Assembly: GCA_001689495.1 (NCBI GenBank)
Contig: LUJS01000035.1
Location: forward strand, 1-64,000
DNA from: Bacteroidales bacterium M8
GTDB lineage: Bacteria > Bacteroidota > Bacteroidia > Bacteroidales > Muribaculaceae
Reading direction: 5' to 3'
Length of the DNA: 64,000 nt
Shown here in pieces: positions 23,094 to 33,057 of this stretch (position 1 is the stretch's first letter; each line of letters begins with the position of its first letter). The translations under genes were made by a program, and so were the position numbers. The notes under the pieces were generated by a model. The model saw only the letters and a list, made by a program, of their open reading frames with translations. It had not been told where the DNA came from and did no database searches.

Positions 23094-23397
23094 ACTCCCG
23101 GCAGGAGCCACATATCATAAAAAGAGCGGTCAAGCCGGAGCGGAGGTCTCTTTGAGAGGCGACACTGTCTTTGTTACGGCTACCTGCGACAGCCTTCAGC
23201 GCGAAGTGGAATACTATGAGGAGCAATACCATGCCACCCTCGAAGCTCTCGATGACCTAAAAGAGAGCGTTAAAACGGAGCGCGAACATCGTTCAAACCC
23301 AATTGAAATCGCATTGGCGGCACTAATAACCGGACTGTTTGTCGGCGTAATCTCAACAATAATCATTCTAACAAAAATTCAACATGGAAAAAAATAA
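22798..23397 (+). CDS. Unimolecular spanin-like lipoprotein, overlapping frame
   Basis: A 199-residue protein in a frame nested in the previous gene. A basic N-region (RQRKRKWPLPRER) is followed by a hydrophobic stretch and lipobox-like CCASC (about 45-49), then a periplasmic region (about 50-165) with helical YYEEQYHATLEALDDLKESV, and a C-terminal membrane helix (IEIALAALITGLFVGVIST). A lipid anchor at one end and an inner-membrane helix at the other is the u-spanin design, which fuses inner and outer membranes at lysis. The start at 22798 keeps a charged N-region; 22918 is an alternative. Confidence 0.62.
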   Translation: MQPEKTYRQRKRKWPLPRERWHVSVRLSRLLPSALILPILMVVLCCASCATTKKTQMEQIQTVVTVEKHDTVTVIKQTLKESVPMSQAQIAISVDSLLRLPAGATYHKKSGQAGAEVSLRGDTVFVTATCDSLQREVEYYEEQYHATLEALDDLKESVKTEREHRSNPIEIALAALITGLFVGVISTIIILTKIQHGKK

Positions 23398-23887
23398 AAA
23401 CTTCCTGTACGGCATAGGCTCTCTCGCCTTCGAGGACTTTACGATGGGCTACATCGAAAAGGGATCATTCGATTTCGGAGGCACCAAGCCGGAGTCGGTC
23501 GATGTCGAGGCTGAGCAGGTTCCCGATGCCCCGGTTCTGACCCTCCTTCAGAAGAATGGTCAGATTGCACCGACCTTCAACCTTATTCAGCTCAACTACG
23601 AAAATATCGCTGCGGTACTCGGTGGCAAACTTGTCGGAACCAAACCCAATTACACCGGCTGGGAGGCTCCTGCCGACCTCGTTCAGAAGTCGGGCAAGTG
23701 GACAATCAACCTTGTGTCCGGCCAAGTCATCACCATTCCCAACGGTACCATTCTCGCAAGCCTCGCCGGAAAGCTTACGCTTACAGAGGTGGCTAAAATC
23801 GAATGTCAGCTCAAGGTCAACAAGCCCACTGACGGTTCTGCTCCATACACCATCAACGACGCGGCATCTACTCCTGCCGGTTCCTAA
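23384..23887 (+). CDS. Major tail tube protein-like
   Basis: A 167-residue protein (MEKNKNFLYGIGSLAFEDFT...) rich in beta strands and Gly/Thr. Its position before the tail chaperone pair and tape measure, its size, and motifs such as NGQIAPTFNLIQLNYENIAA fit a tail tube subunit. It overlaps the spanin gene by 14 nt. The absence of sheath or baseplate-wedge genes suggests a siphovirus-type tail rather than Mu's contractile one. Confidence 0.6.
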   Translation: MEKNKNFLYGIGSLAFEDFTMGYIEKGSFDFGGTKPESVDVEAEQVPDAPVLTLLQKNGQIAPTFNLIQLNYENIAAVLGGKLVGTKPNYTGWEAPADLVQKSGKWTINLVSGQVITIPNGTILASLAGKLTLTEVAKIECQLKVNKPTDGSAPYTINDAASTPAGS

Positions 23888-23890
23888 CGC

Positions 23891-24367
23891 ATGGACGACA
23901 AGACAATCCGAATTATCCAACAGGAGGCAGCGGAGGCACTCTTGAATGTGGGTGTCTCCCTCCCCCTGAAGGAGTTCCGGCTACCGTTTCGCAAGCGACC
24001 GATAGCCCTTAGGGTGACAATGCGCCGCCCCTGTATGTCCGGCCAAATAGAAATTGCCCGGACATATTTGTCAATGGGGGTCACAAGTTCTGAGATGGAG
24101 CGGTTCTCAAAGGACGAGCAGATGAAATTCCTTGTAGAGCACGGAGACAAGGTCTGCCGAATGATAGCCCTCACGCTTGGCCGTACCGTATTCGCAAGAC
24201 CGTTGACGTGGTTTGTGCGGCATTTTGTCCGATACGAATATCAGATGGCCGCAGTGAGGAAATTTGTCAGCCTCATGGGAACAGACCCTTTTATTCCTAT
24301 TATCAAATCAGCCGAGAAGACAAATCCGATGCGGCTGAGACTGAGCCAAAAAAAGAAGGGGAGTTAA
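23891..24367 (+). CDS. Tail assembly chaperone (gpG-type, zero frame)
   Basis: A 158-residue protein ending ...MRLRLSQKKKGS in the zero frame. Position between tail tube and tape measure, plus the A AAA AAG site near its end, identify it as the short form of a tail assembly chaperone pair (lambda G-like). It binds the tape measure protein during tail assembly and is not in the virion. Confidence 0.78.
   Translation: MDDKTIRIIQQEAAEALLNVGVSLPLKEFRLPFRKRPIALRVTMRRPCMSGQIEIARTYLSMGVTSSEMERFSKDEQMKFLVEHGDKVCRMIALTLGRTVFARPLTWFVRHFVRYEYQMAAVRKFVSLMGTDPFIPIIKSAEKTNPMRLRLSQKKKGS
24349..24355 (+). other. -1 programmed ribosomal frameshift site
   Basis: A AAA AAG, with the zero-frame codons AAA and AAG, is the classic bacterial slippery heptamer. 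Slipping back one base continues as EGELTTHYENSHSPFGF in the downstream frame, which runs to 24603. The zero-frame stop is at 24365-24367. Confidence 0.8.
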
Positions 24368-24603
24368 CGACTCATTACGAGAATTCCCATAGCCCCTTCG
24401 GATTCCTGTGGCAAGTGGCAACAGCCACGGGATGGACGATTGATTACATACTTCACAAAGTGAACTACCAAACACTCATTATGATGCTGAGCGACGCTCC
24501 CCGGTACATCGAAAAACGAGCCTCAAAGCCGGATGGAGGAAATTCAGCAGAAGATGAGGCCAACGAAATAGCAGGATTTTTCAGAAGCAATCTCTCACAA
24601 TGA
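24355..24603 (+). CDS. Tail assembly chaperone extension (gpGT-type, -1 frame)
   Basis: About 82 residues reached only by the -1 frameshift at 24349-24355; the full fusion would run 23891-24603. It contains SPFGFLWQVATATGWTIDYI and MLSDAPRYIEKRA, typical of T-domains that bind the tape measure. The frame has no good start near its beginning, which supports recoding. Its TGA overlaps the tape measure ATG (ATGA). Confidence 0.75.
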   Translation, partial: EGELTTHYENSHSPFGFLWQVATATGWTIDYILHKVNYQTLIMMLSDAPRYIEKRASKPDGGNSAEDEANEIAGFFRSNLSQ

Positions 24604-27600
24604 AACCGGTCGAAATAGAATTCTTGATGAAAGACGGACTGACTCCCGGATTGAAAAATGCCGGGAGAATAATCCGTCAGTTCTCTAATGACTCTAAAGT
24701 AGAGCTTAAGAATGTATCTGAATCGCTTAAGTTACAGAGGCAGCATGTGTCGCGCCTTGAAAAGACTCTCAAGGAATTGGAGAAAGCATCCAAGACTGCG
24801 GCTCCGGGTGAGGAGTGGAGCAAGGCGAAGGCTCGAATCGAGGGGGTCAAGAAGAAACTCGAAGATGAGAAAGCCGGACTTGCTGAGCTTGTCGATATGG
24901 AAAACCAGCTCAAGGCTGCTTCTGAGGGTGCTGATGTCTCCCTCCGACAGCAGCTCCGCAATCTTACCCAAGAGATTGCCGCCCTAATGGTGGCTTATGC
25001 ACAGCTCAGTGATGAGGAACGTGCCACAGCCGAGGGTAAAGCACTACAGCGTCATATCGAGGAATTGACCGAACAGGCCGGTGTTCTGAGAGACGCAATG
25101 GGCGATACTGCTGCCGCCATCAATAATGCCGCCTCAGACACACGAGGTTTTGATCAGCTGACAGGTGCCCTCCAACTTGCCATCGATAGTTTTGGTTTGG
25201 CGACCGCCGGAGCGGAGATGTTTGGCATGAGCCAAGAGGATTTGGTAGAGGCTCAGACAAAGTTACAGGCTGCGCTTGTGGCGAGCAATGCGCTCAGCTC
25301 CATTCAGAATAATTTGCAGAAACAGTCTGCTCTCATGCAGGGTATCGGAATTATTCAGACCAAGGCCGCTGCGACAGCTGAAACGATAAAGACCGCCGCA
25401 CAAGGGCGTGGCGTAATTGTCACAAAGGCCGCTACAATCGCACAGGCTGCGTTTAATGCCGTCGCCAAGGCAAATCCCTATGTCTTGCTTGCAATGGCCT
25501 GTGTGACGGTTGTCGGGGCGTTATATGCCTTTGCCAAGGGAAGCAAGGAGGCGAAAAAGGCAGAGGAAGAACGACAGGCTCAAGCCGAAAAAATGAAACA
25601 GCAGCAAGAGGAATTCGCTCAAGCCATTGTGGATTCTGCCGGTCAACAAATCGCATCATTTCTCAAACTAAAACGTGCTTGGGAGAACCTCGGCGACAGT
25701 TTCGATAAAAAGAAAAAATTTATCACGGACACCAAAGATGAATGGCGTAAGCTTGGAAAGGAGATAGATAATGTCAATGATATGGAGAAAATATTTCGAG
25801 ACCATACCAAAGACATGATGTCTGCTATCATCATTCGGGCTGAGCTTAAGGCATACGAAACACGTATTCAGCAAGTGGCTGATGACATGGTATCCGAGGT
25901 GGAGCGCAATAAGAAGTTCACATATAATACGGTTCATGCCGGAGCATTGTCGGGAACGGGGCAAGGATTCGGCGTCTCCGGCCATACGGATTTCCAAAAG
26001 TTGACACCCGAAGAGGTTGCTGCCGCCAGTGCAGTTGGTGGCATCGAATATTGGCATAGGGATTATGGAGGACAATCGGGTTCTAATCTAAACGAAGCAG
26101 GAGCACGTGCTGTTAATGAACTGCGTCGCAGAGCCGGTAATCAGGCCGCTCTTGACCGGCAAGAGGCGGCTCGTCAAAATGCAATTAACACTATTTCAGG
26201 TTATGTCGACACTATGACACAGCTTTCTAATGAGCTTGAACGAACCATGACTAATATTCCCGGTACAGATGTTGACCCGGACGGTGGCAAGCCGGATAAA
26301 CCCGATAAGCCGGATAGCCCCGACAAGGATGACCGTGTCGAGCAGGAGCGTCGTGTCGCAGAGGAACTCCGTAAGCTGCGTTGGAAAAATCAACAGGAGG
26401 AGATAGACCAACTTGAGGAGGGGGCAGAAAAGCGTCGCCGTCAGATAGCCCTCGACTTCGAAAAGCAGATGGCCGAGATACAGGCTCAAGAGGATAAATG
26501 GCGAGAGATGCAGAACGGCGACCTCACTCCGGAACAGACGGATGCATTGAAAGAGGCTCGCCGCCTCGCCAATCAAGGTATGCAGAATGCCATTCGTGAG
26601 GTTGAGGACGATGAGGTTGCAAAGAGCCGGGAGAAACTTAATGAACTGCTTGCGCAGTATAAGGACTACGACCAACGCCGCCGGGATATTGATGCCTCAT
26701 ACAATGCAGATATGGCTATTCTCAATGCCGAGCTTGCCCGGCTTGAGTCTGAAGGCATGGATACAACCGAAATCAAGTCCGCCATTTCCGCACGTGAACA
26801 GGCATACCGCTCATCCATATCATCGCTTGAGAGTGAAATCTTACAGGCGAGCGATTTCTATGATAAACTTTTCGGTACTGTTTCCGACAAGGGTTATAAA
26901 GTCCTCAAGGATTTCTATGCACAGGCAAAGGAGACTCTTGAGAATGCCAAGGTTGACGGCGACGGTGTTGAAATAACCATACCTGTAAAGGATGCCGACG
27001 GAAAATTTGTGAAGAAGGCTGTCAAGATAACTGTCGATGAGTACCGGCGTATGCTCAAGCAGGTGCAGGAAATCAAGAAGCAGCTTGAAAAGAACAATCC
27101 CTTCGCCGCCTTCAGAACCTCGTGGTCTGAACTCAACAAGGCAATAAAAGAGGGCGGTGATGTATCCGGCGCACTCAAAGACCTTAACTCAAAAGGCAAG
27201 GAGGTCACAAGCACCATTCGAGGTTGGGGTGAATCCCTCGGCTCGGTTTTTGGAGATAACTTCAAAAACTCCATGAATGAGATACTGACCTTCTGTGATG
27301 GAGCAATGGATATGGGCACCGGCATCGCTCAGATATGGTCGGGAGATATTGTCGGAGGCATAACAAGTGCTCTGAGTGGTCTGTCCTCGATTATCTCTCT
27401 CTTTACCTCATGGAAGGAGAAGATGGAGGAGATGAAGCGTGAGTGGTATATCGCCGAGATAGAGACCAACCGTGCGCTCCGTGACAGGTCGGCTGAGTAT
27501 GCCGCCAACCGCAGTCAGATTTCGGACATCATCAAGGATGTCGAGCTGCTGAATTGGCTCATCGAGAAAGGATATGCAAAGCCATTAAGTGTCAGCGTCT

Positions 27601-28487
27601 GGGAGGCCGAGTCTTCCGCTCTTGCTGAATATACAAATAACCTCCGCAAAGAGAGTGCCGTATATGATGAGCTTTGGGAGAAATTACAGGGCAGCGAGGG
27701 TCATTATGAGTGGGGTAACTCGCTCAATGGCGGCTCCGCCACGTGGAGTCTTCGTGGAGCCAACGCCGATATGATTGAGCTGTGGTACAATCAAAACAAA
27801 CTCAGTGATGCGGCAAAGGCTTATTATGAGGCATGGGTTGACAGCGGAAAATCCATCGAGGAACTCATTGATAAAATCAACGAGTGCAAGGAGTCGATGC
27901 GCGAAATGGTCATGGGTGTTTCCTTTGACAGTTTCCTCTCTAATGCAAAAGACGCATTGAAAGAGATGCGTGGAGATATTTCCAAACTCGGTGAGTTTAC
28001 AGAGGACACTCTTGCCAATGCCATCCTCAACGGCTTTATGTATCGAGACCTCGCTAATGTGTTGGAACCGCTGTATAACGAACTGTCCGATGCGTTTATC
28101 GACGGTTCTGCCGATGCCGCATATCTTGAGGATTGGCGACGCAGATTTGAAGAAGTGATGACAGCAGCCGGAAATCGCCTCGATGAGATAGCTGATGCTG
28201 CCGGTGTTGACCTTAACGGAGGTTCCGGCACATCCCAATCCGGGAAAGCCGGAGGATTCGCTGCAATGAGCCAAGACCAAGGTACAAAACTTGAAGGTCT
28301 CTTTGTCAGTGTTCAGATGCACACGGCATCGATCGATGAGCAGATGGAGGATGTGTCGGATAAAATGAGCCAAGCAGCAGAACGTCTCCGCAAGATTGAG
28401 GAGAATACAGGACGCACAGCAGAAAAGCTCGATGTGGTTTCTGAAGATATAAAAAAGATAATTCGTGACGGAATAAAGACAAAGTGA
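24600..28487 (+). CDS. Tape measure protein
   Basis: A 1295-residue tail length-determining protein. Residues about 40-180 and 580-760 are long coiled coils (RLEKTLKELEKAS, EQERRVAEELRKLRWKNQQE). A hydrophobic patch lies near 285-312 (ANPYVLLAMACVTVVGALYA). A DPDGGKPDKPDKPDSPDKD linker lies near 560. The C-terminus has another coiled coil (EDVSDKMSQAAERLRKIEEN). Length would predict a tail of roughly 190-200 nm by the usual 1.5 angstrom per residue rule. Confidence 0.88.
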   Translation: MKPVEIEFLMKDGLTPGLKNAGRIIRQFSNDSKVELKNVSESLKLQRQHVSRLEKTLKELEKASKTAAPGEEWSKAKARIEGVKKKLEDEKAGLAELVDMENQLKAASEGADVSLRQQLRNLTQEIAALMVAYAQLSDEERATAEGKALQRHIEELTEQAGVLRDAMGDTAAAINNAASDTRGFDQLTGALQLAIDSFGLATAGAEMFGMSQEDLVEAQTKLQAALVASNALSSIQNNLQKQSALMQGIGIIQTKAAATAETIKTAAQGRGVIVTKAATIAQAAFNAVAKANPYVLLAMACVTVVGALYAFAKGSKEAKKAEEERQAQAEKMKQQQEEFAQAIVDSAGQQIASFLKLKRAWENLGDSFDKKKKFITDTKDEWRKLGKEIDNVNDMEKIFRDHTKDMMSAIIIRAELKAYETRIQQVADDMVSEVERNKKFTYNTVHAGALSGTGQGFGVSGHTDFQKLTPEEVAAASAVGGIEYWHRDYGGQSGSNLNEAGARAVNELRRRAGNQAALDRQEAARQNAINTISGYVDTMTQLSNELERTMTNIPGTDVDPDGGKPDKPDKPDSPDKDDRVEQERRVAEELRKLRWKNQQEEIDQLEEGAEKRRRQIALDFEKQMAEIQAQEDKWREMQNGDLTPEQTDALKEARRLANQGMQNAIREVEDDEVAKSREKLNELLAQYKDYDQRRRDIDASYNADMAILNAELARLESEGMDTTEIKSAISAREQAYRSSISSLESEILQASDFYDKLFGTVSDKGYKVLKDFYAQAKETLENAKVDGDGVEITIPVKDADGKFVKKAVKITVDEYRRMLKQVQEIKKQLEKNNPFAAFRTSWSELNKAIKEGGDVSGALKDLNSKGKEVTSTIRGWGESLGSVFGDNFKNSMNEILTFCDGAMDMGTGIAQIWSGDIVGGITSALSGLSSIISLFTSWKEKMEEMKREWYIAEIETNRALRDRSAEYAANRSQISDIIKDVELLNWLIEKGYAKPLSVSVWEAESSALAEYTNNLRKESAVYDELWEKLQGSEGHYEWGNSLNGGSATWSLRGANADMIELWYNQNKLSDAAKAYYEAWVDSGKSIEELIDKINECKESMREMVMGVSFDSFLSNAKDALKEMRGDISKLGEFTEDTLANAILNGFMYRDLANVLEPLYNELSDAFIDGSADAAYLEDWRRRFEEVMTAAGNRLDEIADAAGVDLNGGSGTSQSGKAGGFAAMSQDQGTKLEGLFVSVQMHTASIDEQMEDVSDKMSQAAERLRKIEENTGRTAEKLDVVSEDIKKIIRDGIKTK

Positions 28488-28488
28488 T

Positions 28489-28956
28489 ATGGATAACGCA
28501 GCTCTCAAAAACCTTGTCGTAATCAACGGCACTGATATATGGACTGAGTTCGGAGCCTTTCTGACCGAGGAGAAGAAAGGTGGCCGTGAGAACCTCACCG
28601 CAATCATGACCCCCTCCAAGGTGAAGGGTCATGTGGCTGTCAACATCCGGGAAGAGAATGGTTCCAAGTATTCCGAGCACCTTGAAGTCAAGAATGAAGA
28701 GCGAGATGTGACACTGCATTTCGCACTGTTCGCCGAGACCAAAAGCGAATGGCTGCGTCGGTACATGGATTTTATCACCTTTCTCAAGACCGGGGATAAC
28801 GGTTGGCTCAATATGCGCTTTACCGAATTGAACCTCACCATGCGGATGTTCTTTGTCGAAAGTCCATCATACAAACCGCTCACATATCTGTGGAAAGAGG
28901 GAGTACAGGCAAGCCGGTTCAAGGTGAAATTCCGTGAGCCTGTGCCCTCGTTTTAA
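28489..28956 (+). CDS. Distal tail protein-like
   Basis: A 155-residue protein right after the tape measure gene, where siphoviruses encode the distal tail (Dit-like) protein. Strand-rich with LVVINGTDIWTEFGAFLTE at the start and YKPLTYLWKEGVQASRFKVK at the end. Assignment rests on position; sequence similarity is not obvious. Its stop overlaps the next ATG by one base. Confidence 0.55.
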   Translation: MDNAALKNLVVINGTDIWTEFGAFLTEEKKGGRENLTAIMTPSKVKGHVAVNIREENGSKYSEHLEVKNEERDVTLHFALFAETKSEWLRRYMDFITFLKTGDNGWLNMRFTELNLTMRMFFVESPSYKPLTYLWKEGVQASRFKVKFREPVPSF

Positions 28957-31900
28957 TGAAATTCAAACGCCGTTCAAATATGCTTATAACGATATATGAC
29001 TCGGTCGGCAACCCCAAGGTTGACCTTTCTCCGAATGACAGCTCAACGCAGGTGAAGGAAGTGCAGGGCGACAGCGTCCTGACACTGTCCTTCACCCACT
29101 ATGAGCATATAGAACTCGATGTCGATGACTACGCCGACTATCTCGGCGAGCGTTTTTGGCTGACCGAGAAATACAGACCGCGTCAGAACTCCAAAAAGGA
29201 GTGGGTCTATGACCTCAAACTCTACGGTGTCGAGAGCATGATAAAGCGTCTGCTTGTCATCAAGACCGTCGATGGCGAGGATGACCCTGTGTTCACACTG
29301 ACCGCTCCGCCTCGTGACCATGTCGCCATGATTGTAAAGTGCATGAACGACGGCATGGGCAACATCACCGATTGGAAGGTCGGAATGGTCAACGGCACCG
29401 AAAATATTGTCATTGATTATTTCGGCAAATACTGCGACGAGGCTCTCAAGGATATTGCCGAGAAGGTAGGTGCCGAATGGTGGGTGGAAGGTCAGACCGT
29501 CAACATCTGCAAGTGCGAGCATGGGGAGCCGGTGGAGCTTGGCTATAACAAGGGTCTGCTGTCCATCGACCCCGGAACCGCCGACAATGTCAAGTTTTAC
29601 ACCCGGCTCTACCCTGTCGGCAGCAGCCGGAACATCGACCGGGAAAAATACGGTTTCTCCCGGCTTCAGTTGCCCGGCGGTCAGAAGTATGTCGAGATTA
29701 ACGCCGACAAGTATGGCCGTGTTGACCATTTCGAGCAGTCCGCATTCGAGGGTATCTATCCAAGGCGTGTCGGCTCGGTAAGCAGTGTGCGCAGCGAGGT
29801 CAAGACCGGCGAGGACGGAAACCCATTCACCATCTACTATTTCACCGACAACAGTCTGCCCTTCGACCCCAACGACTACATGATTGGCGGTCTTGTCATC
29901 CGTGTGTCATTCCAAGAGGGCAGCGAGCTTGCCGGACTTGGCGAGGAAGAGGAAGGCACATACTTTTTTGAGGTGAATTTCAACAGCACCACCCGTGAGT
30001 TTGAAATCATCACCATCTGGCCGTATGACAACGATATGCAGCTCCCCGGCGATAAGCTCATTCCAAAAGCCGGAGACAAATATATCCTGTGGAACCTCCG
30101 TATGCCGGACGAGTATTATTCGCTCGCAGAGGAGGAATTTCTGACAGCGGTCAACAAATACAATGCTGACCACAATCTCGACATTTCGGTCTATAAGGCA
30201 CCGACCGACCATGTGTGGATTGAGGATAACGAGGTGGAACTTACCATCGGTCGCCGTGTGCGTCTCGAGAGCGAGGAGTATTTCCCCGGCTTCGGGTTCC
30301 GGGACAGCCGAATCACGAAGATAACCCGGAAAGTCAATCTGCCCTCATCGATGGATATTGAAATCAGCGATGCGCTCAGCCGGACATCTCAAGAGAAAAT
30401 GGCTGACTCGATTGCTGATGTCCGCAGTTACGCACAGTCGATAGGAGCCTCCACCTCGCTGCCTGATATTATCCGCACTTGGGACAAGACCGTACCGACC
30501 GACAACAATTTGTTCTCGGCACGACGCAGTCAGAGAGAATTCATTAGCAAGAACTCCCGTGACCGGGCGAAGGAGACAATCATCTTCGAGAAAGGCATCG
30601 AGGCTGGAGATTATGTCCCCGGCTCGAAAGGTGGCATCATAGACGGCTCTGGCAACGCCGAGCTGCTGTCTCTTGTCGTGCGCTACCTTCTCAGCAGTCC
30701 CAAGTTTGCCGACGGTCTTTCCGGCGAAGGGTGGCGTATTTGGCTTGAGGAAGGCCTGTCGCACCTTACAATCGACAAACTGACCGTCCGGCAGATTATG
30801 ACCGTGTTTGAGTTGCTCATCGAGAAAGTGCGTAGCGTAGGCGGTCAGATATGTGTATCTGCGGCCAACGGCAAAATCAAGGAGGTTAAAGAGAATTATG
30901 GCGAGTATCATATAACCTTTGAGACCGAGAATTCATTTGTCAGCGGCGACCTTATGCGTTGTCAGACATTCACCAACGGCCACCTCAAGAATTATTGGGT
31001 GCTTGTCAATTCGGCGGACGCAAACGGGGTGTGGGTAGATGAGCGTGAGTTTATCGGGCAATCACTCCCGGAACCCGGCGATGAATGTGTCCTCATGGGC
31101 AATATCAACAACAAGAACCGTCAGAACCTCATTCTCATCTCTGCCACCGAAGACGGTCAGCCTCGTATCGATGTCCTCGATGGAGTACATGACAGTAATT
31201 TCGATGGCTGTCTTCGTACTCGCCTCGGCAACCTCGACGGCATAACCGATGATTGGTTCCCGGCAGATAATCAGCCCCACGGCGACGGCCTTTATTCGGA
31301 TAATGCATATCTCCGTGGCACATTCCTTCTTGTGACCGGCGAGGACATCAAGACCAAGTTTGAGATTGTAGAGGGTAAGATTGAGAGCATGATTGAGGCT
31401 GTCCGCGATGATTTTGTCGCAGACAAGGGATACTTGAGCAATCCTGCGTTTGCCTCCGGCATGGAAAAATGGGATACCTCCAACGAGGCGGTGTTCTTCC
31501 TTGTCGGCAACAAATGGATATGGGCAAACAACAATATCCTCTCCAAGAAGGGTAACAGTGCAAGCATTGCCAAGGATGACGGTCGCACAGTAGTCCGCAT
31601 AATCAACAAGTATATATTACAGAAAAACGCCAACCTCCGCAGTAAACCGACCTTTGAAACAAACAGTGACGGCAAGAAGGAGGCTATCCCGGTTTATCTG
31701 AGTTTCTTTTACAGATGTATCAAGCCGGGCAAGCTCACTGTCGGGTTTGACGGTGTGAATAAGACCGGCTTCGAGAACTTCAACTCATTCGAGGTCGAGG
31801 AGGATATAGCGGTCACCTCCGGCTATGTCCAATATAACTGCGACGGGCTATGGAACGGCACCGGTGATTTCAAACTGTCATTCTCCGGCGAAATCTACCT

Positions 31901-32777
31901 ATATATGCTCGTCATGTCCACCGACAAGGTCGAGGCTCTGACATACAAGTACCGCACACTCTTTGAGCAGTCCGAAAAGCTCATCAAGATTGCGGCTCAA
32001 AATTTCGACAAAGACGGTAATGTGCTTGCGGAATCCGGCATACTCACCACTGCTCAGATGACCGGCTTATACGCCATCGACAGCGATGGAAGGCTAAAGG
32101 CTTTTGTTGGAGCCGGACAGGAAGGAGTCAAAATCAAGGCTGACCATATTCAGCTTGAAGGCATTGTTACAGCCAATGGCAATTTCAAGATTCTTGAAGA
32201 CGGCAGTATCGAAACAATCAATGGCAAATTTACCGGCGAAATCAATGCCAACAAAGGTACAATTGGAGGTTTTGTTATCGATGGTTCGAGTATCCGTGCG
32301 GAGAACGGCTATACCAATCCTGCCACCGGTGAAAAATATACCTCAAGCCGATTCTCGCTGTTTTCAAGTGGCAGTCCGTGGCTTGGGTTCCATGACAACA
32401 ATCGTGCCGTGCGTGTCGGCCTTGACACACTGCCCACAGGTTCTGCGGTAGGCACCGCCCAAATATATGTAAGTAACTCGACACCTTCGACGTATTATGA
32501 AAACTATGGTGTGTATATCAACGTGTCAGGCGGACGTCGGAATATTGGACTGTGGATGTTCGGTGATATACAAGCGACTGCCCGTAATTATCATGTGATA
32601 AACGGAGATACTTATTTCAACAGCGCGAGAGGGCTGCGCATCGCCACCGACATGGATGCAAACGGCAGTTTCGCGCACTATTACGAAGGTGTAACTTTCG
32701 GATTTAACGACTACGACCTTGACAAGGTGCGCTTTCAAGTTCAGAACGGGTTAATAATAGGAGTAAAACACGAGTAG
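28956..32777 (+). CDS. Tail tip / baseplate hub protein
   Basis: A 1273-residue protein. Residues 1-450 look like a phage tail hub (LITIYDSVGN, DYADYLGERFWLTEKYRPRQ, AEKVGAEWWVEGQTVNICKC, VGSSRNIDREKYGF). The middle is beta-rich and the end (about 1060-1273) resembles a phage fibre tip (GSIETINGKFTGEINANKGT). An internal ATG at 28980 (MLITIYDS) may be the true start. It probably links the tail tip to the receptor-binding adhesin encoded downstream. Confidence 0.75.
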   Translation: MKFKRRSNMLITIYDSVGNPKVDLSPNDSSTQVKEVQGDSVLTLSFTHYEHIELDVDDYADYLGERFWLTEKYRPRQNSKKEWVYDLKLYGVESMIKRLLVIKTVDGEDDPVFTLTAPPRDHVAMIVKCMNDGMGNITDWKVGMVNGTENIVIDYFGKYCDEALKDIAEKVGAEWWVEGQTVNICKCEHGEPVELGYNKGLLSIDPGTADNVKFYTRLYPVGSSRNIDREKYGFSRLQLPGGQKYVEINADKYGRVDHFEQSAFEGIYPRRVGSVSSVRSEVKTGEDGNPFTIYYFTDNSLPFDPNDYMIGGLVIRVSFQEGSELAGLGEEEEGTYFFEVNFNSTTREFEIITIWPYDNDMQLPGDKLIPKAGDKYILWNLRMPDEYYSLAEEEFLTAVNKYNADHNLDISVYKAPTDHVWIEDNEVELTIGRRVRLESEEYFPGFGFRDSRITKITRKVNLPSSMDIEISDALSRTSQEKMADSIADVRSYAQSIGASTSLPDIIRTWDKTVPTDNNLFSARRSQREFISKNSRDRAKETIIFEKGIEAGDYVPGSKGGIIDGSGNAELLSLVVRYLLSSPKFADGLSGEGWRIWLEEGLSHLTIDKLTVRQIMTVFELLIEKVRSVGGQICVSAANGKIKEVKENYGEYHITFETENSFVSGDLMRCQTFTNGHLKNYWVLVNSADANGVWVDEREFIGQSLPEPGDECVLMGNINNKNRQNLILISATEDGQPRIDVLDGVHDSNFDGCLRTRLGNLDGITDDWFPADNQPHGDGLYSDNAYLRGTFLLVTGEDIKTKFEIVEGKIESMIEAVRDDFVADKGYLSNPAFASGMEKWDTSNEAVFFLVGNKWIWANNNILSKKGNSASIAKDDGRTVVRIINKYILQKNANLRSKPTFETNSDGKKEAIPVYLSFFYRCIKPGKLTVGFDGVNKTGFENFNSFEVEEDIAVTSGYVQYNCDGLWNGTGDFKLSFSGEIYLYMLVMSTDKVEALTYKYRTLFEQSEKLIKIAAQNFDKDGNVLAESGILTTAQMTGLYAIDSDGRLKAFVGAGQEGVKIKADHIQLEGIVTANGNFKILEDGSIETINGKFTGEINANKGTIGGFVIDGSSIRAENGYTNPATGEKYTSSRFSLFSSGSPWLGFHDNNRAVRVGLDTLPTGSAVGTAQIYVSNSTPSTYYENYGVYINVSGGRRNIGLWMFGDIQATARNYHVINGDTYFNSARGLRIATDMDANGSFAHYYEGVTFGFNDYDLDKVRFQVQNGLIIGVKHE

Positions 32778-32781
32778 AAAT

Positions 32782-33057
32782 ATGGCAAAACTTAATTTTC
32801 AACAATTTAGAATTCCTACGGGAATTGACAAGTCGCATTATCAGACCGGGGATGCGCGTGAGAGTGTAGCGAATATGCTCTATCTCAATGTCAACGGTAT
32901 CCGAGCTCATGCTCTTGCTCTTAAAATCTATCATAGTGAAGGCGACACCGACTTCTCAGATGAAGAAGTAAAGACACTTAAGGAGGTGGCCAATGCTTAT
33001 GCGACCCCGGCTTTTATTGATGGCCTTCAGACACAATTGGAAGGAGGTGAGGAATGA
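32782..33057 (+). CDS. Small hypothetical tail-region protein
   Basis: A 91-residue protein 4 nt after the tail tip gene (MAKLNFQQFRIPTGIDKSHY). Contains DFSDEEVKTLKEVANAYATP, a helical segment. Found between tail genes, so probably a minor tail or assembly factor. No family recognised. It overlaps the next gene by 4 nt. Confidence 0.55.
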   Translation: MAKLNFQQFRIPTGIDKSHYQTGDARESVANMLYLNVNGIRAHALALKIYHSEGDTDFSDEEVKTLKEVANAYATPAFIDGLQTQLEGGEE

